From an uncultured Eggerthellaceae bacterium (GTDB lineage: Bacteria > Actinomycetota > Coriobacteriia > Coriobacteriales > Eggerthellaceae): a stretch of DNA of 64,000 bases. The DNA lies in NCBI GenBank assembly GCA_949840905.1, contig CATKXW010000006.1, positions 19,073 through 83,072 of the forward strand. Reading direction: 5' to 3'. The notes under the pieces were generated by a model that did not search any database, was not told the DNA's origin, and saw only the letters and a program-made list of their open reading frames with translations. A program made the translations under genes and the position numbers. This document shows, one piece after another, positions 43,500-51,492 of this stretch (its first letter is position 1; each line of letters starts with the position of its first letter).

Positions 43500-43525
43500 A
43501 ACGGCGTCCTGCGAAGGGTGCCGTT
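43500..43525 (+). terminator. Weak hairpin after the SDR gene
   Basis: AACGGC (43500-43505) pairs with GCCGTT (43520-43525), with further partial pairing outward. It lies between the SDR stop and the ruvC promoter and has no long T-run. Confidence 0.4.
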
Positions 43526-43544
43526 CTCGTATTCGCCTGCGAGC

Positions 43545-43573
43545 TTGCGAGCGAAGAACAGATGTTCTATCAT
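43545..43573 (+). promoter_or_regulatory. LexA-type box inside the ruvCAB promoter
   Basis: TTGCGA (43545-43550) and TATCAT (43568-43573) are 17 bases apart. The spacer holds GAACAGATGTTC (43556-43567), a perfect GAAC-N4-GTTC palindrome extended by A/T on both sides. LexA here would block RNA polymerase, so ruvCAB should be damage-inducible. The predicted start of transcription (about 43580) excludes in-frame start codons before it. Confidence 0.8.
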
Positions 43574-43610
43574 ACGGGGAAACGAACTTTCGACGGGAAG
43601 GCTCCTCACG

Positions 43611-44198
43611 GTGGCAACACAGCGCCGCATCATACTTGGCATCGACCCGGGACTCGCGAACACGGGCTGGGGCGTGGTGGCCCAAGATGGCTCGCGGCTG
43701 AGCTGCGTCGCCTATGGGTGCGTTTCCACCACTGCCGAGCGCGACCTCTCTGCACGCTTGTTGAAGATACACGAGCAGATAGGGGCAGTGGTCGATCGGT
43801 TCAAGCCCAGCTGCGTCGGCATCGAGACGGTATGGTTCGGTCAGAACATCACGGCGGCCTTCGGCACGGGCCAAGCGCGCGGCAGCGCACTGGTCGCCTG
43901 TGCCAAGGGCGGCTTGTGCGTGGGGGAGTTCACGCCACGACAGATCAAGCTCGCGGTGGTGGGCACCGGCACCGCCGAGAAGGAGCAGGTGCAGTACATG
44001 GTGCGCCAACTGCTCTCTCTCGATAGGGCACCGCAGCCCGATCATGCGGCCGACGCGCTGGCGGCGGCCATCTGCTATACCACTCACGAAGGTTATGCCC
44101 AGGCTGAAGCGCGCTTCAACGAGCGCGTGGAAGCAGCGCTGGATCGAGCGGGCGAACGCTCGTCTGGGCGCGAGCGCATCGCGGCAGGTGCGCGATGA
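43611..44198 (+). CDS. ruvC: Crossover junction endonuclease RuvC
   Basis: Cuts Holliday junctions. The four acidic active-site positions lie in ILGIDPGLANTGWGVV, GIETVWFGQN and HAADALAAAI. I use the GTG at 43611 (GGGAAGG about 9 bases before), because the promoter starts transcription downstream of all earlier in-frame codons; this gives 195 residues, slightly over the family's 170-190. A C-terminal basic tail is present. ruvA starts in its stop codon (ATGA). Confidence 0.95.
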   Translation: MATQRRIILGIDPGLANTGWGVVAQDGSRLSCVAYGCVSTTAERDLSARLLKIHEQIGAVVDRFKPSCVGIETVWFGQNITAAFGTGQARGSALVACAKGGLCVGEFTPRQIKLAVVGTGTAEKEQVQYMVRQLLSLDRAPQPDHAADALAAAICYTTHEGYAQAEARFNERVEAALDRAGERSSGRERIAAGAR

Positions 44199-44803
44199 TC
44201 GCGTTCTTGAGAGGAGAGCTGGCCGGCTCGTCATCCACCATGGCCTACATCGACGTGGACGGAGTGGGCTATGGGGTGCTCATGGCGCAACGTTCGCTCT
44301 CGATGCTGCCTGCGGTGGGCGAGAAGGTGGCGGTGTTCACCCATTTGCAGGTGAGCGATGCGGGCATCGCTCTCTACGGCTTCATCACCGAAGAGGAGCG
44401 CACGCTGTTCAACCAGCTCATCACCGTGAATGGGGTGGGACCGAAGATGGCGCTCGCGGCCCTTTCCACCTACGCCCCGCACGAGCTGGTGCAGGCCATC
44501 GCTGCGGAGAACGTGACCGCGGTGGCGAAGATACCGGGCGTGGGGAAGAAGACGGCATCCCGTATCGTCTTGGAGCTGAAGGGCTCCCAGGCGCTCATGG
44601 GCTCGGGGCTCTTCGGTGGGGCCGGCGCGGCTTCCGAAGCGCTCCCCGCTCTTGATACGGCCATGCAAGGGGCTACAGAGGCTCTGCTCTCCATGGGCTT
44701 CACCGAGGCAGAGGCTGCCCTGGCCTTGAAGGACGCGCCGGAAGGGGCTGCCGAGCCGAAGCTGTTGCAATACGCGCTCAAGCGCCTGGGAACGAAACAG
44801 TAG
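44195..44803 (+). CDS. ruvA: Holliday junction branch migration protein RuvA
   Basis: Binds the four-way junction and recruits RuvB. The first domain begins MIAFLRGELAGSS. The two helix-hairpin-helix motifs are seen in TVNGVGPKMALAALS and KIPGVGKKTASRIVLELKG. The C-terminal domain (EALLSMGFTEAEAALAL) binds RuvB. The 202-residue length is typical. It overlaps ruvC by 4 bases and is followed by ruvB after 6. Confidence 0.96.
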   Translation: MIAFLRGELAGSSSTMAYIDVDGVGYGVLMAQRSLSMLPAVGEKVAVFTHLQVSDAGIALYGFITEEERTLFNQLITVNGVGPKMALAALSTYAPHELVQAIAAENVTAVAKIPGVGKKTASRIVLELKGSQALMGSGLFGGAGAASEALPALDTAMQGATEALLSMGFTEAEAALALKDAPEGAAEPKLLQYALKRLGTKQ

Positions 44804-44809
44804 GAGCCT

Positions 44810-45877
44810 ATGGCGAACAGCATCAAATTGGAGGGCCTCGTCTACGAGGCGGCAGCCGACGGTAGCGCGCTCGCGAGCGAGCGGGCCGTCACGCCTCAGC
44901 TCGTCGAGGACGATCTCGCCCTCGACCGCTCGTTGCGGCCGAAACGGCTCGACGACTATCTGGGGCAGACGAAGGTGAAAGAATCGCTCACCATCCTCAT
45001 CGAGGCTGCTCAGAAGCGCAACGACGTGGTCGATCACATCCTGTTCTCGGGTCCTCCTGGTCTCGGGAAGACCACCTTGGCTACCGTGGTGGCCAACGAG
45101 CTGGGCACTTCCATCCGCACCACGAGCGGTCCCGCTATCGCTCGCACGGGCGATCTAGCTGCCATCCTGACCAACCTCGAAGAGGGCGACGTGCTGTTCA
45201 TAGACGAGATACATCGTCTGAACCGCATGGTGGAAGAGGTGCTGTACCCGGCGTTGGAGGACTATGCCCTCGATATCGTGGTGGGTCAAGGGCCAGCAGC
45301 GCGCTCCATCCGCATCGACATTCCGCGATTCACGTTGGTCGGCGCTACCACGCGCACCGGTCTTCTGACAGGGCCGCTGCGCGACCGCTTCGGCATCGTG
45401 TATCGCTTGCAGTATTACACCCCTGACGAGCTAGCCTCCATCGTGAAGCGCTCGGCTGCGCTCTTAGACGTGGCCGTGGAGGAAGAGGGTGCTCTGGAGA
45501 TCGCCCGGCGCAGCCGCGGCACGCCTCGCCTTGCGAACCGCTTGCTCAAACGTGTACGCGACTGGACCCAGGTGCGCGGTGATGGGGTCATCACCGAGGA
45601 TGCCGCCGCTGAGGCGCTCACGTTCTTCGAGATAGACGACCTCGGTCTCGATGCGCTCGATAACCGCGTGCTCGAACTGCTCTGCGTGCAGTTCAGCGGG
45701 CGGCCTGTCGGCCTCACCACCTTGGCGTCCGCCCTGTCCGACGACCCTGACACGGTGGAAGACGTTTACGAGCCATTCCTCATGCAGCAGGGATTGCTCG
45801 TGCGCACGCCGAAGGGGCGCCAAGCCACCGATCGCGCCTTCGAGCATCTGGGCCTGGTGCCACCGGAAAGAGATTGA
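44810..45877 (+). CDS. ruvB: Holliday junction helicase RuvB
   Basis: The AAA+ motor of branch migration. [19 protein letters not shown] opens the ATPase domain, followed by the P-loop [11 protein letters not shown], Walker [10 protein letters not shown], sensor 1 GATTRTGLL and sensor 2 region. The C-terminal winged helix contains [13 protein letters not shown] and [12 protein letters not shown]. The 355-residue length is normal, with a short acidic N-terminal extension. It closes the SOS-controlled ruvCAB operon. Confidence 0.97.
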   Translation: MANSIKLEGLVYEAAADGSALASERAVTPQLVEDDLALDRSLRPKRLDDYLGQTKVKESLTILIEAAQKRNDVVDHILFSGPPGLGKTTLATVVANELGTSIRTTSGPAIARTGDLAAILTNLEEGDVLFIDEIHRLNRMVEEVLYPALEDYALDIVVGQGPAARSIRIDIPRFTLVGATTRTGLLTGPLRDRFGIVYRLQYYTPDELASIVKRSAALLDVAVEEEGALEIARRSRGTPRLANRLLKRVRDWTQVRGDGVITEDAAAEALTFFEIDDLGLDALDNRVLELLCVQFSGRPVGLTTLASALSDDPDTVEDVYEPFLMQQGLLVRTPKGRQATDRAFEHLGLVPPERD

Positions 45878-45945
45878 CCAGCGAGGGTCTCGCAGGCGTG
45901 CGGTGCCCATAGGCGAGCCTCTCCTCCGATCCGAAAGGGCTTCAT

Positions 45946-46362
45946 ATGTTCGAACGCGATTACCTCATGCGCCTCATCGCCGAGCTGGGCGCTGCCATCC
46001 GCCGCTCTCTCGAGCGCGACCAGGGTATGGATCGCACCGCCACCGATTCCGCCCAGATGCTCGAAGCTGCCGTGGGCGTAGCCACCGAGTTGGACGGGGT
46101 GGCGCTGCTGTCGCTTTCGCCCGAGTCGATAGCGCAGGTCATAGAGGTGTCCGGCACCGATCCGCGGGTCACCGAGTATATCGCCCGCAGCCTGCTGTTG
46201 TGCTCGCGCTACTATGCCGAGGATGGCAACGAACCTCTCGCTGACCTGCGAGCGAAGCAGGCCTTCGCCATCGCCGACGCGTATGGCCACGATCTCGCTG
46301 AAGACGATGCCTCTCCCGAAGCCATCGAGGCTTTCCTTGATCGAGAGCTGTTGGACGACTGA
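45946..46362 (+). CDS. Small helical protein of unknown function (DUF6483-like)
   Basis: A 138-residue, acidic, helix-rich soluble protein. The opening FERDYLMRLIAELGAAIRRS resembles the start of DUF6483 proteins, which have no known role. Helical TPR-like segments may follow (YIARSLLLCSRYYAEDGN and DLRAKQAFAIADAYG). It lies 68 bases after ruvB and could be co-transcribed with it. No catalytic motif or membrane segment is visible. Confidence 0.75.
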   Translation: MFERDYLMRLIAELGAAIRRSLERDQGMDRTATDSAQMLEAAVGVATELDGVALLSLSPESIAQVIEVSGTDPRVTEYIARSLLLCSRYYAEDGNEPLADLRAKQAFAIADAYGHDLAEDDASPEAIEAFLDRELLDD

Positions 46363-46476
46363 TACGGTGCTGCTACCGAGGCGCTCCCGGTGTCCGAGGG
46401 GCGATGGTGCCCATGGATTTTCCCCATACCTTCCCATGGGTTCATGATTCTGGTGCCCAATACTGCGCGGATGGCG

Positions 46477-46562
46477 TATGATGTTCAGCATGCTCCTGAG
46501 TTGGGAGCGCGTGCGGGCGATGGCGTGCCCGCGCAAGGTTTTACTCCCAGTGCCATTGGGAG
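46477..46562 (+). promoter_or_regulatory. Promoter and structured leader of the cold-shock gene
   Basis: A -10-like TATGAT (46477-46482) is followed by a leader of about 90 bases with three hairpins: 46492-46508, 46513-46532 (GCGGGC/GCCCGC) and 46544-46562 (CTCCCA/TGGGAG). The last ends just before the AGAGGAAA ribosome site. This resembles the temperature-responsive leaders of cspA-type genes. Confidence 0.55.
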
Positions 46563-46580
46563 AGAAAAGAGGAAATAGGC

Positions 46581-46784
46581 ATGGCAGAAGGTACTGTTAA
46601 GTGGTTCAACCCTGAAAAGGGCTACGGCTTCATCTCTCAGGAGGACGGCGAGGATCTGTTCGTTCACTTCTCCGAGATCCAGATGGACGGCTTCAAGACG
46701 CTCGACGAGGGCGCAGCCGTGTCCTTCGACGTGACGACCGGCCAGAACGGAAAGCTTCAAGCGAGCAACGTCGTCGCCATCTAG
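46581..46784 (+). CDS. Cold-shock protein (CspA family)
   Basis: A 67-residue OB-fold nucleic-acid chaperone. RNP1 is KGYGFIS and RNP2 is LFVHFSEI. The sequence opens [16 protein letters not shown]. It is the classic major-Csp length. A long structured leader precedes it and a strong terminator follows, as expected of an independently regulated cold-shock gene. Confidence 0.97.
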   Translation: MAEGTVKWFNPEKGYGFISQEDGEDLFVHFSEIQMDGFKTLDEGAAVSFDVTTGQNGKLQASNVVAI

Positions 46785-46808
46785 ACTTCGTTTTACTTGA
46801 ATCTGCCG

Positions 46809-46843
46809 AGCCCCCTCTCGCAAGAGCGAGAGGGGGCTTTTTT
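46809..46843 (+). terminator. Rho-independent terminator of the cold-shock gene
   Basis: A perfect 13-bp stem (46809-46821 with 46826-46838), an AAGA loop and a run of T. Strong. Confidence 0.95.
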
Positions 46844-46855
46844 ATGGGCCTGAAC

Positions 46856-46861
46856 TATAAT
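46856..46861 (+). promoter_or_regulatory. -10 of the glycan cluster's first gene
   Basis: A perfect TATAAT, 52 bases before the sugar transferase start, follows directly after the terminator. The -35 is weak. Confidence 0.55.
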
Positions 46862-46912
46862 AGACAGCGGCGTTTTCCTTTATCGACGACTTGAGAGTGC
46901 GGCAGTGACGGC

Positions 46913-48340
46913 GTGAGGTCTCCTAGCTTTTCCGGTATCTCGAAGCATGCTGACTTTGTCCTTCTGGACATGGTCTCGCTCGCTATCGCTTTCGTCGTTT
47001 CGTACTATCTCAAGTTCGGCGATCTGGGGTTCATCGACTCGTCTACCTGGAGGGGCCTGTTCGTCCTGCTGATCGGCGTGAGCTTCGCGGTCACCCTCTT
47101 GTCGAACCCTTACAGCGGCATCTTTCGGCGTAGGTATTGGGAGGATATCGGCACGGAGCTGAAGATAGCTCTGGAGAGCTTCCTCATCATCTGCGTCATC
47201 TTCTATCTGTTCAAGATAGGCGAGGATTATTCGCGTGAGATGCTGGTGGTAACCTATGCCATATACGTTGTGCTGGCGCTGCTGTTGAAATACGTTCACA
47301 AGCGACGGATGCTGTCGCGTTGGAGCAATCGGCCCGAGGACAGCGTGCGGCGCTTGATCCTGGTGAGCGACGGGGTCGATCCGCTCCAGGAGCAAGAATT
47401 CGCCTATGCCGACGATATCAAGGCATCGTCAGTGGTGGGGTTCTGTCTTACTGGCGATGAGGTGCCGCCATGGGTCGGCGACAAGCCGGCGGTCCCTGTG
47501 GAGGATATCACCAAGCTGTGCGCCTCCACGAATGCCGATGAGGTGCTGTTGTTGGTGAATCCGGCCAAGATCGACGAGGCGCTGCTCGAAGAGCTGATCG
47601 ACAACGGCATAAAGGTGCGCCTGGCCATCCACGAGTCGATCGGCATATCCTCGGAGGTTCAAACGATCGGGCAGGTGGGCGTCTTCAAGACGCTCGACCT
47701 CGAGCGCCATTCCTTCGGAGCGAGCCAAGCGCTCTATCTGCCGCTGAAGCGCATCGTCGACATCATCATCGGAGCGATGGGTTGTCTTGTGACCATCCCG
47801 CTCGCGGCCATCGTGAAGGTCTCCTACCTCGTTCAGGGCGACGCTCATCCCATCTTCTATCGGCAGACCCGCATCGGCAAGCGCGGCAAGCCGTTTCAGA
47901 TGTGGAAGCTGCGCTCCATGGTATGGAATGCTGACGAGATCCTCGAAGAGCTTCTTGAAGATCCCGAGAAGCGGGCTGAATGGGGGCGCGACCAGAAGCT
48001 CGATGACGATCCGCGCATCACGCCGGTAGGACGCATCCTGCGGCGCACCTCCCTTGACGAGCTGCCCCAGTTCTTCAATATCTTCAAAGGCGACATGTCG
48101 GTGGTAGGACCGCGACCTCTGGTGGAGGGCGAGCTAGAGGATCACGGTGGCCGACAGCTCTACAACAAGGTGAAGCCGGGCCTTACCGGCTGGTGGGGAT
48201 GTAACGGTCGCTCCAATATCGAGTACTACGAGCGCTTGGAGCTGGAATATTACTACGTCACTCACTGCTCGCTCTACCTGGATGCCCTCTGCATCTTCCG
48301 CACCATCGTGGCGGTGTTCAAGAAGGAAGGCGCCCAGTAG
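46913..48340 (+). CDS. Polyprenyl glycosylphosphotransferase (initiating sugar transferase)
   Basis: Transfers the first sugar phosphate to undecaprenyl phosphate and starts surface-glycan synthesis. Four N-terminal membrane helices and a Rossmann-like middle domain precede the transferase domain, which has a membrane hairpin (KRIVDIIIGAMGCLVTIPLAAIV), the motif MWKLRSM, and the catalytic Asp-Glu in RRTSLDELPQFFNIFKGDMS. VVGPRPLVEGE and the KPGLTGWWG ending are typical of WbaP-like enzymes. The start is GTG 46913 without a strong ribosome site. It opens the polysaccharide cluster. Confidence 0.92.
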   Translation: MRSPSFSGISKHADFVLLDMVSLAIAFVVSYYLKFGDLGFIDSSTWRGLFVLLIGVSFAVTLLSNPYSGIFRRRYWEDIGTELKIALESFLIICVIFYLFKIGEDYSREMLVVTYAIYVVLALLLKYVHKRRMLSRWSNRPEDSVRRLILVSDGVDPLQEQEFAYADDIKASSVVGFCLTGDEVPPWVGDKPAVPVEDITKLCASTNADEVLLLVNPAKIDEALLEELIDNGIKVRLAIHESIGISSEVQTIGQVGVFKTLDLERHSFGASQALYLPLKRIVDIIIGAMGCLVTIPLAAIVKVSYLVQGDAHPIFYRQTRIGKRGKPFQMWKLRSMVWNADEILEELLEDPEKRAEWGRDQKLDDDPRITPVGRILRRTSLDELPQFFNIFKGDMSVVGPRPLVEGELEDHGGRQLYNKVKPGLTGWWGCNGRSNIEYYERLELEYYYVTHCSLYLDALCIFRTIVAVFKKEGAQ

Positions 48341-48748
48341 CCAGCGGCTCTCGGCACCATGCGGGCCGTCTGTCGTCTTTGGTCCGTTCGTCGTACGTGG
48401 TCCTGGAGCTTCTTTGCCGTATCGAATGTGCCCCCGCCACGGTTTCTTAGCGTATGCACTATATCGTATACGCTAAGGAGGTGGGGGAGCGCTGTCGGAG
48501 CTTCCAGGGGAATGCGAATCCCGCGAATCACGCTAGGGGTAGCGTCGAAGCACGTTAGCAGCGCAGTGGGCTTAGTGAAGAGTAGTATAATGAGGGTTCG
48601 ATGCAGGCGAGGTGAGCTCTTGAAGAGGAGCGGTCGTCTGGGTCGTTTGAACTGGTCATATCTTCGGGGGACGCGGGATCGTTGCCGCGCGCACGTTCCG
48701 TCTGATTCGAAGAGGATGAATAACGTCATCGACGAGAGGCGCAGCTTC
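48341..48748 (+). other. 408-base structured intergenic leader before loaP
   Basis: No convincing gene is seen. A long hairpin has inner arms TTAGCGTAT (48447-48455) and ATACGCTAA (48468-48476) and outer arms CCCCCGCCAC (48431-48440) and GTGGGGG (48481-48487). A second perfect hairpin is ACGCTA-GGGG-TAGCGT (48530-48545). A TATAAT at 48586-48591 could start the loaP message, leaving a leader of about 150 bases. The structures may be an operator, a terminator, or the RNA target of LoaP itself. Confidence 0.6.
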
Positions 48749-49267
48749 ATGTGGTATGTGGCACAAGTGGCTACGGGCCAAGAGGAGCGTACGCTCGATC
48801 TCATCCATCGCCATATTGGCGTGGGGGATGGGAGCGTGCTCGAAGAGTGCTTCATCCCGCGCTTTCGCACGAAGAAGCATCTTCGGGGGCGATGGGAGAC
48901 CGTAGAGAAGCCGCTCTTCCCGGGTTACCTCATAGCCATCACGCGATCAGCGGAGGATCTTGAGCGAGCTTTGCGGACGGTCCCTGCCTTCACCAAGCTC
49001 CTTGGCAACGATGATGTGTTCATCCCTTTAGCAGACGGAGACATCGCTTGGCTCGATGCATTCACCCAACAAGACCACCGTGTGGTCGATATGTCAGAGG
49101 GCGTCATCGAGGGTGACGAGATCAAGATAACCTCGGGCCCTCTGATGAACCACGTGGGCTGGATCAAGAAGATAGACCGGCATAAGCGCTTAGCGTACTT
49201 GGAGATGCAGATGTTCGGCCGCACCATCGAGACGAAGGTCGGACTCGAGATCATACGGAAGAGCTGA
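48749..49267 (+). CDS. loaP: LoaP/NusG-family transcription antiterminator
   Basis: A 172-residue specialised NusG paralog. The NGN domain starts WYVAQVATGQEERTLDLI, with FPGYLIA typical of the family. A KOW domain ends it (EGDEIKITSGPLMNHVGWIKKID). LoaP proteins help RNA polymerase read through terminators in long polysaccharide or antibiotic operons. The ATG at 48749 has GAGAGG 9 bases before it. It lies between the initiating transferase and the rest of the glycan genes, the expected place. The general NusG is expected elsewhere in the genome. Confidence 0.92.
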   Translation: MWYVAQVATGQEERTLDLIHRHIGVGDGSVLEECFIPRFRTKKHLRGRWETVEKPLFPGYLIAITRSAEDLERALRTVPAFTKLLGNDDVFIPLADGDIAWLDAFTQQDHRVVDMSEGVIEGDEIKITSGPLMNHVGWIKKIDRHKRLAYLEMQMFGRTIETKVGLEIIRKS

Positions 49268-49285
49268 GCTCCGAGCACGGAGCTC
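49266..49285 (+). terminator. Hairpin directly after loaP
   Basis: A perfect 8-bp stem (49266-49273 with 49278-49285) with an AGCA loop overlaps the loaP stop. It has only TT after it. It may be a weak terminator that LoaP overrides. Confidence 0.5.
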
Positions 49286-49299
49286 TTGGAAAGGCTTCT

Positions 49300-50076
49300 T
49301 TGAACACCGCCCAGAATGACACCATCATAACCGTGGCAGCGCACAAGCCCTATTGGATGCCATCCGATGGGCTCTATCTGCCGGTGCAGGCTGGCGCTGC
49401 GGGCCGGGAATCCATCGAGGGCTACCAGCGTGACGATACAGGCGACAACATCAGTGCGAAGAATTCGCGCTACTGCGAGCTCACGGCACTGTATTGGGCG
49501 GCACGGAACGTGGAGGCCGACCATATCGGCCTCGTTCATTACCGGCGCCACTTCAAGGGCTCGGGCGAGAACGGAACGCTCACGTTAACAGAGGCGCGCC
49601 AATTGTTGGAGCGAGCGCCCGTGGTGGTGCCCGCGAAACGCAACTACTACATCGAGACGTTGGAGAAGCACTACGGTCACACTTTCGATCCGCAGCACAT
49701 CGTCTATGCGCGCGAGGTCGTCACCGAGCTGACGCCTGAATATGCAGAAGCCTTTGAGCGCCATATGGCCGGTACGAAGGCTCATATGTTCAACATGATG
49801 ATCATGCGGAAGGACTTGCTGGATGCCTATCTCGCATGGCTCCTTCCCATCCTGGAGGCAGTGGAAGCGCGCATCGACTTCACCGTTATGACCGACTTCG
49901 AGGCCCGCGCCATGGGCCGTCTCTCCGAGCGCTTGCTCGACGTATGGCTCACTGTGAACGAGGTGTCCTACGTGGAAGCTCCGGTGGTATCGCTCGAGAA
50001 GACGAACTGGCTCAAGAAGGGCTCCTCGTTCTTGGCAGCGAAGTTCACCAACAAGAAGTACGAGAAGAGCTTCTAG
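49300..50076 (+). CDS. DUF4422 glycosyltransferase-like protein
   Basis: A 258-residue cytoplasmic protein of the DUF4422 family, found in capsule and exopolysaccharide loci and thought to be a glycosyltransferase. Typical stretches are AAHKPYWMPSDGLYLPVQAG, GDNISAKNSRYCELTALYW and HIGLVHYRRHF. It appears to start at a TTG (49300) with GGAAAGG 5 bases before; no in-frame ATG or GTG fits better. wzy follows after 3 bases. Confidence 0.88.
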   Translation: MNTAQNDTIITVAAHKPYWMPSDGLYLPVQAGAAGRESIEGYQRDDTGDNISAKNSRYCELTALYWAARNVEADHIGLVHYRRHFKGSGENGTLTLTEARQLLERAPVVVPAKRNYYIETLEKHYGHTFDPQHIVYAREVVTELTPEYAEAFERHMAGTKAHMFNMMIMRKDLLDAYLAWLLPILEAVEARIDFTVMTDFEARAMGRLSERLLDVWLTVNEVSYVEAPVVSLEKTNWLKKGSSFLAAKFTNKKYEKSF

Positions 50077-50079
50077 GCG

Positions 50080-51492
50080 ATGACCCCGACTATGCAGACA
50101 GTATCAGCAGAAGAAGCATCGAACCCTCGAGCTACCCAGAAAAGGCCGCTCGGACGTGCGCTCGCACAACGATGGACCTCCATCTCTACGTTGCTCTTCT
50201 ATGCGGGACTCGTCGCCATTCCGTTCGATAACTTGGTGTTCGCCCCCTCGGGCGGCTGGGCCACCGTCGCCCCCATCATCTTCTTCCTTTACACCTGCTT
50301 CAATCTGCCAGCGCTCGCGCGAGTGCGCTTCAGCAAACCTCTGGTGTTCGCAGCTTTGGCCATCATCACGCTGCAATGCGTGAACATCCTCATCTATGGC
50401 GTGACGGTCGATGCGCTGCTGGATGCGCTCTTCACGTTCGTGCTGGGGCTGTTCTTCTACTTCGCTCTGGTCATTCGCTACGAGCAACAGAAGGCCAGCT
50501 TCAATAAGGACGGCACCATCCTCTACCGTGCTTACGTGGCCGCACTCGTCTACGGTCTTATCTGGCTGTTCGCCAACGCGTTCTCGCCCGACCTCATACA
50601 CGTCTTCCAATCCATCGAGCGCCGCTATTACTCACGTCTCGCATTCTCGTTCACCGAACCCTCGTTCATCAGTCTTCACGTGTTCGGCGTGTTGATGCTC
50701 TACACGTACTTTGTGAGCGATCGTAAGCTCGCACGCAAGATGATCGTGTTGGGCGTGTTGTTTATAGTATTAGCTGTTCTTACGAAGAGCAGTGCTCGAG
50801 TGATGCTCGATGCGGGTTTCTTTTTCGCATTGTTGTTGTTGAGATTCACGGTTCAGGGTAAGAGGCATCAAGCAAGAACGCTCTTCCTGTGGATAGCGGT
50901 GGTCGCGATCGCCGCTGCGGTGATTCTGTCTTCTACCCGGATTCAGTCGATACTGTTGGGGGGGGTGAGCGAAGATGGTTCTGCCGCTTCACGCTTCTTT
51001 CGCATTCAAAGCATGGTTATCGGCTTCATGAACGATCCCGTTGCGGCGCTCTTCGGTTACGGTCCTGGTAGTATGCATATTCCATTCTTGAGCGGCTATG
51101 ACCAAGCCTTTGCGACTTACACGAATGCCTATATGACCGAGGTCATTGCGCTCGGTCACGCGACTTCTATTGGGAATATCTTCTCGATGCCAGTGCGGCT
51201 GGCATCAGATATTGGCCTCATCGCTACGGTCGTTCTTACTGTGCTGCTCTTCATGCAAGCAAGAAGGAAGGGCATCGACATCATGGTGGTGTTGATGACC
51301 ATGTGGCTTTATGTGCAATTCGACTCTTATGCATTCTATGCGTTGCCGCTCCTTCTGCTACTGTATCGCATGTATGACCCGACTAAGATGGGCATGTCGT
51401 ATTTCATAATAGACGAATTGTGGCGACCAGGATCGAGCCTTCATGAAGATGCTGATCGAGAGGTAAGGGTGGGACTATCTCATGAAGCGTGA
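50080..51492 (+). CDS. O-antigen/exopolysaccharide polymerase (Wzy-like)
   Basis: A 470-residue membrane protein with 10-12 predicted helices and one large extracytoplasmic loop around GPGSMHIPFLSGYDQAFATYTNAY. It would join repeat units of the surface polymer outside the membrane. Polymerases of this type share little sequence, so the call is from topology and position between transferases, upstream of Wzx. The second half is clearly richer in A/T than the first. It overlaps the next gene by 11 bases. Confidence 0.75.
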   Translation: MTPTMQTVSAEEASNPRATQKRPLGRALAQRWTSISTLLFYAGLVAIPFDNLVFAPSGGWATVAPIIFFLYTCFNLPALARVRFSKPLVFAALAIITLQCVNILIYGVTVDALLDALFTFVLGLFFYFALVIRYEQQKASFNKDGTILYRAYVAALVYGLIWLFANAFSPDLIHVFQSIERRYYSRLAFSFTEPSFISLHVFGVLMLYTYFVSDRKLARKMIVLGVLFIVLAVLTKSSARVMLDAGFFFALLLLRFTVQGKRHQARTLFLWIAVVAIAAAVILSSTRIQSILLGGVSEDGSAASRFFRIQSMVIGFMNDPVAALFGYGPGSMHIPFLSGYDQAFATYTNAYMTEVIALGHATSIGNIFSMPVRLASDIGLIATVVLTVLLFMQARRKGIDIMVVLMTMWLYVQFDSYAFYALPLLLLLYRMYDPTKMGMSYFIIDELWRPGSSLHEDADREVRVGLSHEA

